Of a stretch of 64,000 bases of DNA, positions 11,575 to 20,241 are shown one piece after another. Origin of the DNA: Mycobacterium sp. URHB0044 (GTDB lineage Bacteria; Actinomycetota; Actinomycetes; Mycobacteriales; Mycobacteriaceae); NCBI RefSeq assembly GCF_000620625.1, contig NZ_JIAW01000006.1, positions 334,590-398,589 on the forward strand, in the 5' to 3' direction. Position 1 is the first letter of the stretch, and every line of letters begins with the position of its first letter. Both the position numbers and the translations under genes were made by a program. Below the pieces are notes generated by a model. It was not told the origin of the DNA, ran no database searches, and saw only the letters and a program-made list of their open reading frames with translations.

Positions 11575-12426
11575 TCAACGACTCATTCCGTAGGTCCTGA
11601 TCGCATTCGCCGCGGTCTGGTGAGCGACGTCGGTGGCGGGCCGGTCGATGACCTCGGCCAACGCCCTCACGGTATAGGGCAGGCAGTACGACTCATTCGG
11701 CGCGCCCCGGTACGGATGCGGGGTGAGGAACGGCGCGTCGGTCTCGACCAGGAGCTGCCCGACGGGAATCAACCGGGCCGCCTCACGCAGTGCCGATGCG
11801 TTCTTGAAGCTGACCGTGCCGGACAAGCTGAGCAGCCAGCCCGCGTCGACGCAGGTGCGCGCCATCTCCGGGCCCGAGGAGAAGCAGTGGAAGATCACGG
11901 CGTCCGGGGCGCCCTCGGCGTGCAGCACGTCGAGCACCTCGGCGTCGGCGTCCCGGTTGTGGATCATCAGCGGCTTACCGGTGCGCTTGGCCAGGTCGAT
12001 GTGCCAGGCGAAGGCCTCACGCTGCTGCGCGGGGTCCGCACAGCCGTCGAGCTTGCCGGGCCAGTACATGTCCATTCCGGTCTCGCCGATCGCGACGACG
12101 CGAGGATGGGCCGCGAGCCGCTCGATCTCGGCCCTGGCGTCGTCGGTGAGCGCATTGGCGCGCGTCGGGTGCAGCGCCACGGCGGCGTACACCCGCGGAT
12201 CCCAGTCGGCCGCCTGCGTCACCCACTGCGCCGAGGCCAGGTCGTCGGCGATGGTGACGACGGCCCCGACCCCCACGGCCTCGGCACGGTCGAGGATGGC
12301 GCGCACGTCGTCGGCGTCCGACGCGCCGCACGCGTCGAGGTGGGTGTGCGCGTCGACCAGCGGCGCCAACGGTTCCGGCGCGGGCGGCTTCTCACGGTTG
12401 GCTGGGCGACTCGAGCTCACCGCCAC
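11575..12426 (-). CDS. tatD: TatD-family metal-dependent hydrolase (DNase-like)
   Basis: The product is about 283 aa, an amidohydrolase-fold TatD protein. LVDAHTHLD gives the first metal-binding histidines, GETGMDMYW the bridging glutamate, MIHNRDAD and HCFSS the further histidines, and VETDAPFLTP the final aspartate. Family members act as 3'-5' DNases in repair or RNA quality control. The start is probably GTG at 12426 (GTG at 12420 is also possible); only 18 bp separate it from the divergent metG start. A much longer open frame continues upstream but is antisense to metG and not credible. Confidence 0.88.
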   Translation of the reverse strand: MAVSSSRPANREKPPAPEPLAPLVDAHTHLDACGASDADDVRAILDRAEAVGVGAVVTIADDLASAQWVTQAADWDPRVYAAVALHPTRANALTDDARAEIERLAAHPRVVAIGETGMDMYWPGKLDGCADPAQQREAFAWHIDLAKRTGKPLMIHNRDADAEVLDVLHAEGAPDAVIFHCFSSGPEMARTCVDAGWLLSLSGTVSFKNASALREAARLIPVGQLLVETDAPFLTPHPYRGAPNESYCLPYTVRALAEVIDRPATDVAHQTAANAIRTYGMSR

Positions 12427-12444
12427 ACAATAAGGTGAGCGTCG

Positions 12445-14031
12445 ATGAGCCCTACCGATCTCCCCGGCGCGGTGACGCCCACCGCGGGACCGCCGTTCTA
12501 CGTCACGACCGCGATCGCCTATCCCAACGGCGACCCGCACATCGGGCACGCCTACGAGTACATCGCGACCGATGCGATCGCCCGATTCAAGCGGCTCGAC
12601 GGGTTCGACGTCCGCTACCTGACCGGCACCGACGAGCACGGATTGAAGATGGCGCAGGCCGCGGCGGCCGAGGGCATTCCGACGGCTGACTTGGCGCGGC
12701 GCAATTCGAACAACTTCCAGGCACTGCAGGAGAAGTTGAACGTCTCGTTCGACCGCTTCATCCGCACCACCGACGCCGACCACATCGAGGCGTCCATCGA
12801 CATCTGGAACCGGATGAACGACGCCGGCGACATCTACCTGGACTCCTACGCCGGTTGGTATTCGGTGCGCGACGAACGCTTCTTCGCCGAGGACGAGACC
12901 GCCGAGGGCCCGGACGGCACCAGGATCGCCGTCGAAACCGGCACCCCGGTGACGTGGACCGAGGAGCAGACCTACTTCTTCAAGTTGTCCGCCTACACCG
13001 ACAAGCTGCTGGCCCACTACCAGGAGCACCCCGAGTTCATCGGGCCCGACGTGCGGCGCAACGAAGTCGTCAGCTTCGTCTCGGGCGGATTGAAGGACCT
13101 GTCCATCTCGCGGACCACCTTCGACTGGGGCGTGCAGGTCCCCGGTCACCCCGACCACGTGATGTACGTCTGGGTGGACGCACTGACCAATTACCTGACC
13201 GGCGTGGGTTTTCCGGACACCGAGTCGGAGTCCTTCCAGCGGTTCTGGCCGGCCGATCTGCACATGATCGGCAAGGACATCATCCGGTTCCACGCGGTGT
13301 ACTGGCCGGCCTTCCTGATGTCGGCCGGAATCGAGCTGCCGCGAAGGGTTTTCGCGCACGGCTTCGTGCTCAACAGCGGTGAGAAGATGAGCAAGTCGGT
13401 GGGCAACGTGGTCGACCCGATCGCGTTGGTCGACGCGTTCGGTCTTGACCAGCTGCGCTACTTCCTGTTGCGGGAGGTGCCGTTCGGACAGGACGGCAGC
13501 TACACCGAGGACGCCATCATCGGGCGGATCAACAGCGACCTCGCAAACGAATTGGGCAACCTGGCCCAGCGGTCGCTGTCGATGGTGAACAAGAACCTCG
13601 ACGCGACCGTGCCGGAACCCGGCGAGTTGAACGACGACGACCTCGCGCTCCTGGCCACCGCCGACGCCCTGCTGGAGAAGGTGCGGGCCCACTTCGACGT
13701 CCCGGCCATGCATCTCGCCCTCGAGGCCATCTGGCTGATGCTCGGCGCGGCCAACCGGTACTTCTCCGCGCAGGAGCCGTGGGTGCTGCGCAAGTCCGAC
13801 GCCCCGGCCGACCAGCAGCGGTTCGGCGCGGTGTTGTACACGACGCTCGAGGTGGTGCGCATCGCCGCACTTCTGGTGCAACCGGTGATGCCGGACTCCG
13901 CGGCCAAGCTGCTCGACCTGCTCGGTCAGCCCGCCGACCAGCGGACGTTCGCCGCGGTCGCCACTCGGCTGGCGCCGGGCACCGCGCTGCCGAAGCCCGA
14001 AGGGGTGTTTCCGCGCTATCAGGTGGAGTGA
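12445..14031 (+). CDS. metG: methionyl-tRNA synthetase
   Basis: The product is 528 aa, a class I aminoacyl-tRNA synthetase charging tRNA-Met. The HIGH-type motif is PHIGHAYEY, and the KMSKS loop is [25 protein letters not shown] and [17 protein letters not shown] match the MetRS core. There is no C-terminal dimerisation/tRNA-binding domain, giving the short form usual in mycobacteria. ATG start at 12445, 18 bp from the divergent tatD start. Confidence 0.95.
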   Translation: MSPTDLPGAVTPTAGPPFYVTTAIAYPNGDPHIGHAYEYIATDAIARFKRLDGFDVRYLTGTDEHGLKMAQAAAAEGIPTADLARRNSNNFQALQEKLNVSFDRFIRTTDADHIEASIDIWNRMNDAGDIYLDSYAGWYSVRDERFFAEDETAEGPDGTRIAVETGTPVTWTEEQTYFFKLSAYTDKLLAHYQEHPEFIGPDVRRNEVVSFVSGGLKDLSISRTTFDWGVQVPGHPDHVMYVWVDALTNYLTGVGFPDTESESFQRFWPADLHMIGKDIIRFHAVYWPAFLMSAGIELPRRVFAHGFVLNSGEKMSKSVGNVVDPIALVDAFGLDQLRYFLLREVPFGQDGSYTEDAIIGRINSDLANELGNLAQRSLSMVNKNLDATVPEPGELNDDDLALLATADALLEKVRAHFDVPAMHLALEAIWLMLGAANRYFSAQEPWVLRKSDAPADQQRFGAVLYTTLEVVRIAALLVQPVMPDSAAKLLDLLGQPADQRTFAAVATRLAPGTALPKPEGVFPRYQVE

Positions 14032-14045
14032 CGCGCGTCACGTCG

Positions 14046-14072
14046 TGTCACACTTCGCTCGTGGGCGGTGTC
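14046..14072 (+). promoter_or_regulatory. candidate ECF41 (SigJ-type) promoter
   Basis: TGTCACA (14046-14052), a 16-bp spacer and TGTC (14069-14072) precede the oxidoreductase ATG at 14108. The recalled ECF41 consensus has TGTCACA at -35 and CGTC at -10; the -35 is exact and the -10 differs in one base. It would drive the oxidoreductase-sigma operon, giving autoregulation. Confidence 0.55.
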
Positions 14073-14107
14073 TTGAGGGCAAGGACCCTCGACACGAAGG
14101 AGTGACC

Positions 14108-15286
14108 ATGAGCGGGAAGCGCACGCACGTCGTCGTCATCGGAGGCGGTTACGCCGGGACCCTGGCGGCCAACCACCTGCGGCAGCGCAGTGACGTAGAT
14201 GTCACGTTGGTGAACTCACGGCCCTGTTTCGTGGAGCGAATCCGGCTGCATCAGTTGGTCGCGGGCTCCGACGACGCCGTCGTCGGCTACGAGGACATTC
14301 TCGGCGAGGGCATCCGCCTGGTGGTCGATGACGCCGTGCGGATCGACGCGGCGGCCCGGATCGTGACGTTGGCGTCCGGCGACACCCTCGACTACGACTA
14401 TCTGATCTACGCGGTGGGCAGCGCTGCCGGCGCGTTGACGGTTCCCGGCGCGGCCGAATTCGCCTACCCCATCGCCGAATTGGAGCATGCCGAGCGGCTA
14501 CGTGCAGCGATCGACGACCTGCATCCCGCCGCGGCGGTGACCGTCGTCGGCGCCGGACCGACGGGCATCGAGACGGCCGCAGAACTCGGCGAGCAGGGTC
14601 GCAACGTGACACTCGTCTGCGGCAAGGTGCTCGGCCCGTACCTCAGCACGCCGGGTCGGCGCTCGGTGGCCAAGCGGCTGGCCAAGCTGGGCGTGACCGT
14701 GCTGGACGGACCGGACGCGTGCGTCACCGAGGTTCGCGAGCGGACCGTCGTGCTGTCCGACGGCCGTGAGTTGCCGAGCGTCGTCACGATCTGGGCCGCG
14801 GGCTTCGCCGTCCCCGACCTCGCCGCGCGCAGCGGATTGCGCACCGACGCGGTGGGCCGCCTGCTGACCGATGAGACACTCACCAGCGTGGACAGCCCAC
14901 GCATCGTCGCGGCCGGGGATGCCGCCGCGCCGTCGGACCTGCCGCTGCGGATGAGCTGCCAGGCCGCCATCCCGCTCGGCGCCCAAGCTGCCAACACGGT
15001 CCTCAGCCGCATCGCGGGCACCGCGCCTGCCGCGCTGAACCAGGCGTTCGTCGGGCAGTGTGTGAGCCTCGGCCGCGGGGCGGCCACCATTCAGATCGCA
15101 CACCTCGACGACCGCGTCATGCCGGCCTACATCGGTGGTCGCGCCGCCGCGGCGATCAAGGAGACCGTGTGCAAGGGCACCGTCGCGGCGCTGGCCCGCG
15201 AGGCCCGCAAGCCGGGCTCGTACTTCTGGCTCAAGGGCGGGAAGCGGGCCGATCGGGTGGCAGCGGTTGGGGTTCGGGTCGAATGA
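14108..15286 (+). CDS. FAD-dependent pyridine-nucleotide oxidoreductase (NDH-2-like), ECF41 partner
   Basis: The product is 392 aa with an N-terminal FAD-binding VVIGGGYAGTLAA (residues 8-20), a second dinucleotide motif VVGAGPTGIETAAEL in the middle for NAD(P)H, and VAAGDAAAPSD as the C-terminal FAD motif. It resembles the NDH-2/FerR-like disulfide-less oxidoreductases that ECF41 sigma factors usually neighbour. GAAGGAG precedes the ATG at 14108. Its TGA overlaps the sigma-factor ATG (ATGA), so both are translated together. Substrate unknown; a redox or stress role is inferred from the partner. Confidence 0.8.
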   Translation: MSGKRTHVVVIGGGYAGTLAANHLRQRSDVDVTLVNSRPCFVERIRLHQLVAGSDDAVVGYEDILGEGIRLVVDDAVRIDAAARIVTLASGDTLDYDYLIYAVGSAAGALTVPGAAEFAYPIAELEHAERLRAAIDDLHPAAAVTVVGAGPTGIETAAELGEQGRNVTLVCGKVLGPYLSTPGRRSVAKRLAKLGVTVLDGPDACVTEVRERTVVLSDGRELPSVVTIWAAGFAVPDLAARSGLRTDAVGRLLTDETLTSVDSPRIVAAGDAAAPSDLPLRMSCQAAIPLGAQAANTVLSRIAGTAPAALNQAFVGQCVSLGRGAATIQIAHLDDRVMPAYIGGRAAAAIKETVCKGTVAALAREARKPGSYFWLKGGKRADRVAAVGVRVE

Positions 15287-16182
15287 CTGGCAGCGAGGAG
15301 CACGCCGACCGGTTCACCCTGCTGCGGCCGTTGCTGTTCACCATCGCCTACGAAATATTGGGCTCCGCAACGGAAGCCGACGACGTGCTGCAGGAGAGCT
15401 ACCTGCGTTGGGCCGACGTCGACTTGGCGACGGTGCGCGACACCAAGTCCTACCTCGCCCAGCTCGTCACGCGTCAGGCGCTCAACGCGCTGCGCGCGGA
15501 CGCCCGTCGCCGCGAGGACTATGTCGGTCCGTGGCTGCCCGAGCCGCTGGTCCTCGACGACCGGGACCCGGCCGCCGACATGGTGCTCGCCGAGTCGGTG
15601 TCGATGGCGATGCTCGTCCTGTTGGAGACGCTTGGTCCCGACGAGCGGGCGGTGTTCGTGCTGCGCGAGGTGTTCGGCTTCGGCTACGACGAAATCGCCT
15701 CTGCTGTCGGCAAATCGACGGCCACCGTTCGCCAGGTCGCGCACCGGGCACGCGAACACGTGCATGCCCGCCGCAAGCGCTTCGAACCGATCGACACCGC
15801 GACGTCCGCCGAGCTCACCGAGCGGTTCCTCACGGCGGCGGCCACCGGCGACATGGACGGCCTGCTGTCGATGCTGGCCCCTGACGCCACGTGGACGGCG
15901 GATAGCAACGGCAAGGCGAGTGCCGCGCGCAGGCCCGTGGTGGGTGCGCGGAAGGTGGCATCGGCGGTGATCGGCTTGTTCCGGCTCGGCAACAAGTTGC
16001 CCGACGTCCGCATGGAGATGGTCACCTGCAACAGCGCGCCTGCGATCGTGGTCTACAGCGGCGATCATCTCGAAGGCGTGTTCACCATCGAGATGATCGA
16101 CGGCAAGATCACGCACTTCTACGCGATGCGCAATCCCGACAAGTTGGCCGCCATCGCCGTCCGACGGGCGATCAGCCGCTAG
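15283..16182 (+). CDS. sigJ: ECF41-family RNA polymerase sigma factor (SigJ-like) with SnoaL-like C-terminal domain
   Basis: The product is 299 aa. Sigma region 2 (about 15-80: TEADDVLQESYLRW) and region 4 (about 105-165: LGPDERAVFVLREVFGFGYDEIA) are followed by a NTF2/SnoaL-like domain. The ECF41 hallmarks are visible: WLPEP in the linker (84-88), DSNGK (207-211, in place of DGGGK/R) and NPDKL near the C-terminus (284-288). In this family the extension regulates activity instead of a separate anti-sigma factor. Coupled to an oxidoreductase by a 4-bp overlap. The symbol is given by family resemblance; orthology to M. tuberculosis sigJ is not proven. Confidence 0.85.
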   Translation: MTGSEEHADRFTLLRPLLFTIAYEILGSATEADDVLQESYLRWADVDLATVRDTKSYLAQLVTRQALNALRADARRREDYVGPWLPEPLVLDDRDPAADMVLAESVSMAMLVLLETLGPDERAVFVLREVFGFGYDEIASAVGKSTATVRQVAHRAREHVHARRKRFEPIDTATSAELTERFLTAAATGDMDGLLSMLAPDATWTADSNGKASAARRPVVGARKVASAVIGLFRLGNKLPDVRMEMVTCNSAPAIVVYSGDHLEGVFTIEMIDGKITHFYAMRNPDKLAAIAVRRAISR

Positions 16183-16201
16183 CGTCTGACACCCTTGGCC
16201 G

Positions 16202-17458
16202 GTGCGGATTGATCGGCTCGGCGACCTCGGCAGCGCCCCGTCGGTGTTGCGCACGGTCGCCGACGCCGCCGCCCGCCGTGGCATGCCGCCGCCAGCGGCC
16301 CTGATCGGTGAGTGGTTCGGGTCGAGAGCGGTGATCGCGCCGAGCGTGGCGGTTCGACCGGTCGACGTCGACGCCGTCTTCGACGTAACACCCGGGGCGG
16401 GCGAGGCCGTCGGTGGCGGCTGGATCGGGTATCTGTCCTACCCCGACGCGGGCGCCGACGGCCGTGGGCCGCGGATTCCGGAAGCGGCAGGCGGCTGGAC
16501 TGACTGCGTGCTGCGCCAGGACGCCGGCGGTGCGTGGTGGCATGAAAGCCTTTCGGGTGCAGGGCTTTCCGCGTGGGTGGCCGACGCACTGCAGCGCCCC
16601 ACGCCGCCGCAGGAATGCGGGATCGTGTGGGGCGATGCCGACCGCGATGCTCACCGCCGCGGAGTGCTGGAGTGCCTCGAGGCGATCGCCGCGGGTGAGG
16701 TTTACCAGGCGTGCGTGTGCACACAGTTCTCCGGCCGCCTGCACGGCACGCCGCTCGACTTCTTCGTCGAGGCGGTCGGCCGAACCGCCCCCGCGCGTGC
16801 GGCATACGTGGCGGGCGAGTGGGGCGCGGTGGCCTCGCTGTCGCCCGAACTGTTCCTGCGCCGGGCCGGTGTGTCGGTGACGTCCAGCCCGATCAAGGGC
16901 ACGTTGCCGATCACGGCCGACCCAGCTCAGTTGCGGGCGTCGGTCAAGGACGTCGCCGAGAACATCATGATCGTCGACCTGGTTCGCAACGACCTGAGCC
17001 GTGTCGCCGTCACGGGCAGCGTCACGGTGCCGGAGCTGCTGGCCGTGCGGCCCGCGCCAGGCGTGTGGCATCTGGTGTCCACCGTCGCCGCGCGCGTCGA
17101 CGTCGCGGTGCCCATGGCCGAGGTGCTCGACGCGACGTTCCCGCCGGCGTCGGTGACCGGTACGCCGAAGTCGCGGGCTCGCCACCTCTTGACGAGATGG
17201 GAGCCGATGCGTCGCGGAATCTATTGCGGCACAGTAGGGTTGGCGTCACCCGTCGCCGGAACCGAGCTCAACGTCGCGATCCGCACCGTCGAATTCGACG
17301 CCAGTGGAGGCGCGGTGCTAGGGGTCGGCGGCGGCATCACCGCGGATTCGGATCCCGACGCGGAGTGGGACGAATGCCTGCACAAGGCCGCGCCGATCAT
17401 CGGCGCTCCGCATACGGCCGCCATCGCTCAGCGCCGCGAACGCAGAACCGCGTCGTAG
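16202..17458 (+). CDS. pabB: aminodeoxychorismate synthase component I PabB
   Basis: The product is 418 aa, a chorismate-binding enzyme of folate biosynthesis that makes 4-amino-4-deoxychorismate. SPIKGT carries the lysine (PIKGT) that distinguishes aminodeoxychorismate synthase from anthranilate synthase (PIAGT). Further chorismate-enzyme signatures are ENIMIVDLVRNDLSRV, TFPPASVTGTPKSRA and GIYCGTVG. Start is GTG at 16202. Only 19 bp follow the sigma-factor stop, but it is core metabolism and probably has its own promoter. Its end overlaps the convergent rsmI end by 31 bp. Confidence 0.92.
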   Translation: MRIDRLGDLGSAPSVLRTVADAAARRGMPPPAALIGEWFGSRAVIAPSVAVRPVDVDAVFDVTPGAGEAVGGGWIGYLSYPDAGADGRGPRIPEAAGGWTDCVLRQDAGGAWWHESLSGAGLSAWVADALQRPTPPQECGIVWGDADRDAHRRGVLECLEAIAAGEVYQACVCTQFSGRLHGTPLDFFVEAVGRTAPARAAYVAGEWGAVASLSPELFLRRAGVSVTSSPIKGTLPITADPAQLRASVKDVAENIMIVDLVRNDLSRVAVTGSVTVPELLAVRPAPGVWHLVSTVAARVDVAVPMAEVLDATFPPASVTGTPKSRARHLLTRWEPMRRGIYCGTVGLASPVAGTELNVAIRTVEFDASGGAVLGVGGGITADSDPDAEWDECLHKAAPIIGAPHTAAIAQRRERRTAS

Positions 17459-18264
17459 AGCTCGCGGCGTGACGGTGCGCCGGGATTCGCGGCGATCACC
17501 TCGGCGCACGCATCCTTGACGCCCGCGCCGGCCTCCACCAGGGCCAGCACCGCGGCGACCAAGGTCGCCTCGTCCACGCGGGGTTGCGCGCCGGCGAGCA
17601 CCACGGTGATCTCGCCGAGGACGCCGTCAGCGGCCCAGTCCGCGAGCTCGCGCAGCGATCCGCGCCTGATCTCCTCGTGGGTCTTGGTCAGCTCGCGGCA
17701 CACGACCGCCCGACGGTCGGGCCCGAGGGTGTCGACGGCGTCGCGCAGGCAGTCGGCAAGCCGGCGCGGAGACTCGAAGAACACGCACGTCCGCTGCTCA
17801 CCGGACAGCCCGGCGAGCCACGAGGTCCGCGCGGCCTGCTTGCGCGGCGCGAAGCCCTCGAAGCAGAACCGGTCCGACGCCAGCCCCGACACCGCGAGCG
17901 CCGTCGTCACCGCCGATGGGCCTGGCAGGCAGCTGACCTGCAGCCCCGCTTCGGCGCAGGCCGCGACGAGGCGATAGCCGGGATCGTTGATCAGCGGCAT
18001 GCCTGCGTCGCTGACTACCAGGACCGTCGCACCGCCCTCGATCTCCTCGATCAGCCACGGCACCCGCGACGCCTCGTTCTGATCGAAGAAGCTGACCACT
18101 CTGCCGGCGGGCTTGACGCCGAGCGCCTGCGCCAGTGTCCTGACCCGCCGGGTGTCCTCGGCGGCGACGATGTCGACGGTGCCCAGCGCCTCCACCAGAC
18201 GTGCCGACGCGTCGCCGACCTGCCCCAACGGGGTGGCCGCGAGCAGCAGTCGGCCTCCCGTCAC
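17428..18264 (-). CDS. rsmI: 16S rRNA (cytidine(1402)-2'-O)-methyltransferase RsmI
   Basis: The product is 278 aa, a tetrapyrrole-methylase-fold enzyme that 2'-O-methylates C1402 in the ribosomal decoding centre. LLLAATPLGQVGD near the N-terminus, AAEDTRRVRTLA and VSDAGMPLINDPG (SAM binding), and FFESPRRL are the RsmI signatures. GTG start at 18264, only 24 bp from the divergent pmt start. An open frame extends far upstream but runs antisense to pmt and is rejected. Confidence 0.92.
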   Translation of the reverse strand: MTGGRLLLAATPLGQVGDASARLVEALGTVDIVAAEDTRRVRTLAQALGVKPAGRVVSFFDQNEASRVPWLIEEIEGGATVLVVSDAGMPLINDPGYRLVAACAEAGLQVSCLPGPSAVTTALAVSGLASDRFCFEGFAPRKQAARTSWLAGLSGEQRTCVFFESPRRLADCLRDAVDTLGPDRRAVVCRELTKTHEEIRRGSLRELADWAADGVLGEITVVLAGAQPRVDEATLVAAVLALVEAGAGVKDACAEVIAANPGAPSRRELYDAVLRSRR

Positions 18265-18288
18265 ACTGCACAGCCTACGATCGCTCGT

Positions 18289-19833
18289 GTGACCGCTCCG
18301 CCCGCCGACGTCGTCGACGCCCCACGCGCGGTTCCGGTGATCAGCCCAGCCCCGCTGATGCCCGCCCCCGACTTCGGGCCTGCCGACCGTTTGCAGGGCT
18401 GGGCGATGACGGCGGTGATCACCGCACTCGCGGCCATCACGCGGTTCCTCAACCTCGGCTCGCCGACCGACGGCGGCACCCCAATCTTCGACGAGAAGCA
18501 CTACGCGCCGCAGGCCTGGCAGATGCTGGGCAACCACGGCGTCGAGGACAACCCGGGCTACGGGCTGGTGGTCCATCCGCCGGTCGGCAAGCAGTTGATG
18601 GCGATCGGCGAGGCGCTGTTCGGTTACAACGGGCTCGGCTGGCGGATCAGCGGCGCGGTGTGCGGCGTGATCATCGTCCTGCTGGTGGCGCGGATCGTCC
18701 GCCGCATCACCCGCTCGACGCTGTTGGGCGGCATCGCCGGACTGTTGATCATCGCCGACGGCGTCAGCTTCGTCTCGGCGCGCACCGCACTGCTGGACGT
18801 CTACCTGGTGGTGTTCGTCGTGGCGGCGTTCGGCGCGCTGATCGTAGACCGCGACCAGATGCGCGAGCGCATGCACGTCGCGCTGCTGGAAGGGCGCATC
18901 GGCGAGACGCCGTGGGGGCCGCGCCTCGGGGTGCGGTGGTGGCGCTTCGGTGCGGGCGTGTTGTTGGGGCTGGCGTTCGGGACGAAGTGGTCCGGCCTGT
19001 ACTTCATCGTCTTCTTCGGGTTGATGTCGTTGGCGTTCGACGTCGTAGCGCGGCGTCAGTACCGGGTGCCGCGGCCGTGGCTGGGCACGCTGCGCCGAGA
19101 CATCGGGCCGTCGGTGTACGCGCTGGGACTCATCCCGCTCGGCGTCTACCTCGCGTCCTACGGGCCGTGGTTCGCGTCCGAGACGGCGACGAACCGGCAC
19201 GAGGAAGGGCAGTCGATCGGCGAGGGCGGGGTGATGCCCGACGCGCTCCGATCGCTGTGGCACTACACGTATTCGGTTTACAAGTTCCACTCGGAGCTGA
19301 CCAACGCAGCAGGCAACCACCATCCGTGGGAGTCGAAGCCGTGGACGTGGCCGATGTCGCTGCGGCCCGTGCTGTACGCGATCGACCAGGACAACATCGC
19401 GGGGTGTGGCGCCCAGTCGTGCGTCAAGGCGGTGATGCTGGTCGGCACGCCCGCGATGTGGTTCCTCGCGGTGCCGGTGCTGGGCTGGGCCATCTGGCGG
19501 GCATTCGTCAAGCGGGACTGGCGGTATGCGGTCGTGCTGGTCGGCTACGGCGCGGGCTATCTGCCGTGGTTCGCCGACATCGACCGGCAGATGTACTTCT
19601 TCTACGCCGCGCCGATGGCCCCATTCCTGGTGATGGCGATCGCGTTGATCCTCGGCGACATCCTGTATGCGCCACGCCAGAACGCCGAACGCCACACGCT
19701 CGGGTTGCTGGTCGTGTGCCTGTATGTCGCCGTGGTGATTACGAACTTCGCGTGGATGTTCCCGATCCTCACGGGGCTGCCCATCTCGCAAGCTACGTGG
19801 AACATGCAGATCTGGCTACCCAGCTGGCGTTGA
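18289..19833 (+). CDS. pmt: polyprenyl-phosphate-mannose:protein O-mannosyltransferase Pmt (GT39)
   Basis: The product is 514 aa, a multi-spanning membrane glycosyltransferase that mannosylates secreted proteins from polyprenyl-phospho-mannose while they pass through Sec. The first large extracytoplasmic loop has the catalytic acidic pair in FDEKHYAPQAWQM. About 10-11 transmembrane helices follow, with VFVVAAFGALIVDRDQMRER and LAFGTKWSGLY typical of actinobacterial GT39. GTG start at 18289; 24 bp separate it from rsmI. Probable substrates are the many lipoproteins and secreted proteins, including the lipoproteins encoded nearby (inference). Confidence 0.92.
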   Translation: MTAPPADVVDAPRAVPVISPAPLMPAPDFGPADRLQGWAMTAVITALAAITRFLNLGSPTDGGTPIFDEKHYAPQAWQMLGNHGVEDNPGYGLVVHPPVGKQLMAIGEALFGYNGLGWRISGAVCGVIIVLLVARIVRRITRSTLLGGIAGLLIIADGVSFVSARTALLDVYLVVFVVAAFGALIVDRDQMRERMHVALLEGRIGETPWGPRLGVRWWRFGAGVLLGLAFGTKWSGLYFIVFFGLMSLAFDVVARRQYRVPRPWLGTLRRDIGPSVYALGLIPLGVYLASYGPWFASETATNRHEEGQSIGEGGVMPDALRSLWHYTYSVYKFHSELTNAAGNHHPWESKPWTWPMSLRPVLYAIDQDNIAGCGAQSCVKAVMLVGTPAMWFLAVPVLGWAIWRAFVKRDWRYAVVLVGYGAGYLPWFADIDRQMYFFYAAPMAPFLVMAIALILGDILYAPRQNAERHTLGLLVVCLYVAVVITNFAWMFPILTGLPISQATWNMQIWLPSWR

Positions 19834-20241
19834 AGCAGCAGGTCGGCTCCCGCAGCCAGTCGCCTGCCGCAGCCCGTCGCCGGACGGTGCCGTCGCCTTG
19901 CCTAGTCCTCGGCGCGCGGCAAATGCCTTTCACGGCCCTATGCGCATTTTCCACGCCACGGTCGTCGATACCGGGCTATCGGCCCGAACGCGCAGCCCCC
20001 GTGTAGAAACCGCGTATAGGACGGCGAGGGGCATGGTGCTGGACGGGCCGGGCCTCCCGGCATATGCCCTCGGCGCATGGTGCTGGATGCGCCGGGCCTT
20101 GGTTCTCAGATGGTGCTGGGCGGGGCGGGACTGGATTCTCGCGGTGCCGGGATTTCCACAGTGCGTTTTCCATCCACAGGTGACCATCAACTGAGCGAAC
20201 GGTGGGCAGTAGCGTCGGCTGAACCGTCGATCATCCTGGGT
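19834..20241. other. 408-bp gene-free stretch after pmt, made of repeats
   Basis: No convincing gene. It contains the hairpin element at 19923-20034, followed by three spaced copies of ATGGTGCTGG(A/G) starting at 20033, 20077 and 20110; the first two are followed by a near-identical CGGGCCGGGCCT/GCGCCGGGCCT block. The region may be built from repeated, decaying copies of one unit. It also contains the promoter of the AbiEi/DUF559-like gene. Confidence 0.55.
19923..20034. repeat. hairpin element, copy 1 (imperfect terminal inverted repeats)
   Basis: About 112 bp. The ends, ATGCCTTTCACGGCCCTATG and CATAGGACGGCGA-GGGGCAT type sequence, are imperfect inverted repeats of about 23 bp, so the whole element can fold on itself. 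It is closely related to 49773-49886: TATGCGCA(T/A)TTTCCACGCC is shared at the left, GCAGCCC in the centre and ATAGGACGGCGA(G/A)GGGCAT at the right. No transposase is present. It lies just after pmt. Confidence 0.7.

Noticed and set aside
12427..13881. N-terminal extension of tatD by almost 500 residues
   Set aside because: It runs antisense to metG, and the TatD domain itself begins after 12426.
17584..18288. N-terminal extension of pmt
   Set aside because: Antisense to rsmI; Pmt family proteins begin near GTG 18289.
18265..19791. N-terminal extension of rsmI
   Set aside because: Antisense to pmt, with low-complexity Arg/His content; the methyltransferase begins at GTG 18264.
19930..20190. 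86-residue minus-strand frame in the hairpin element, similar to a frame at 49704-50282
   Set aside because: Similarity is explained by the repeated DNA; both strands of the palindrome give similar peptides, and there is no ribosome site.
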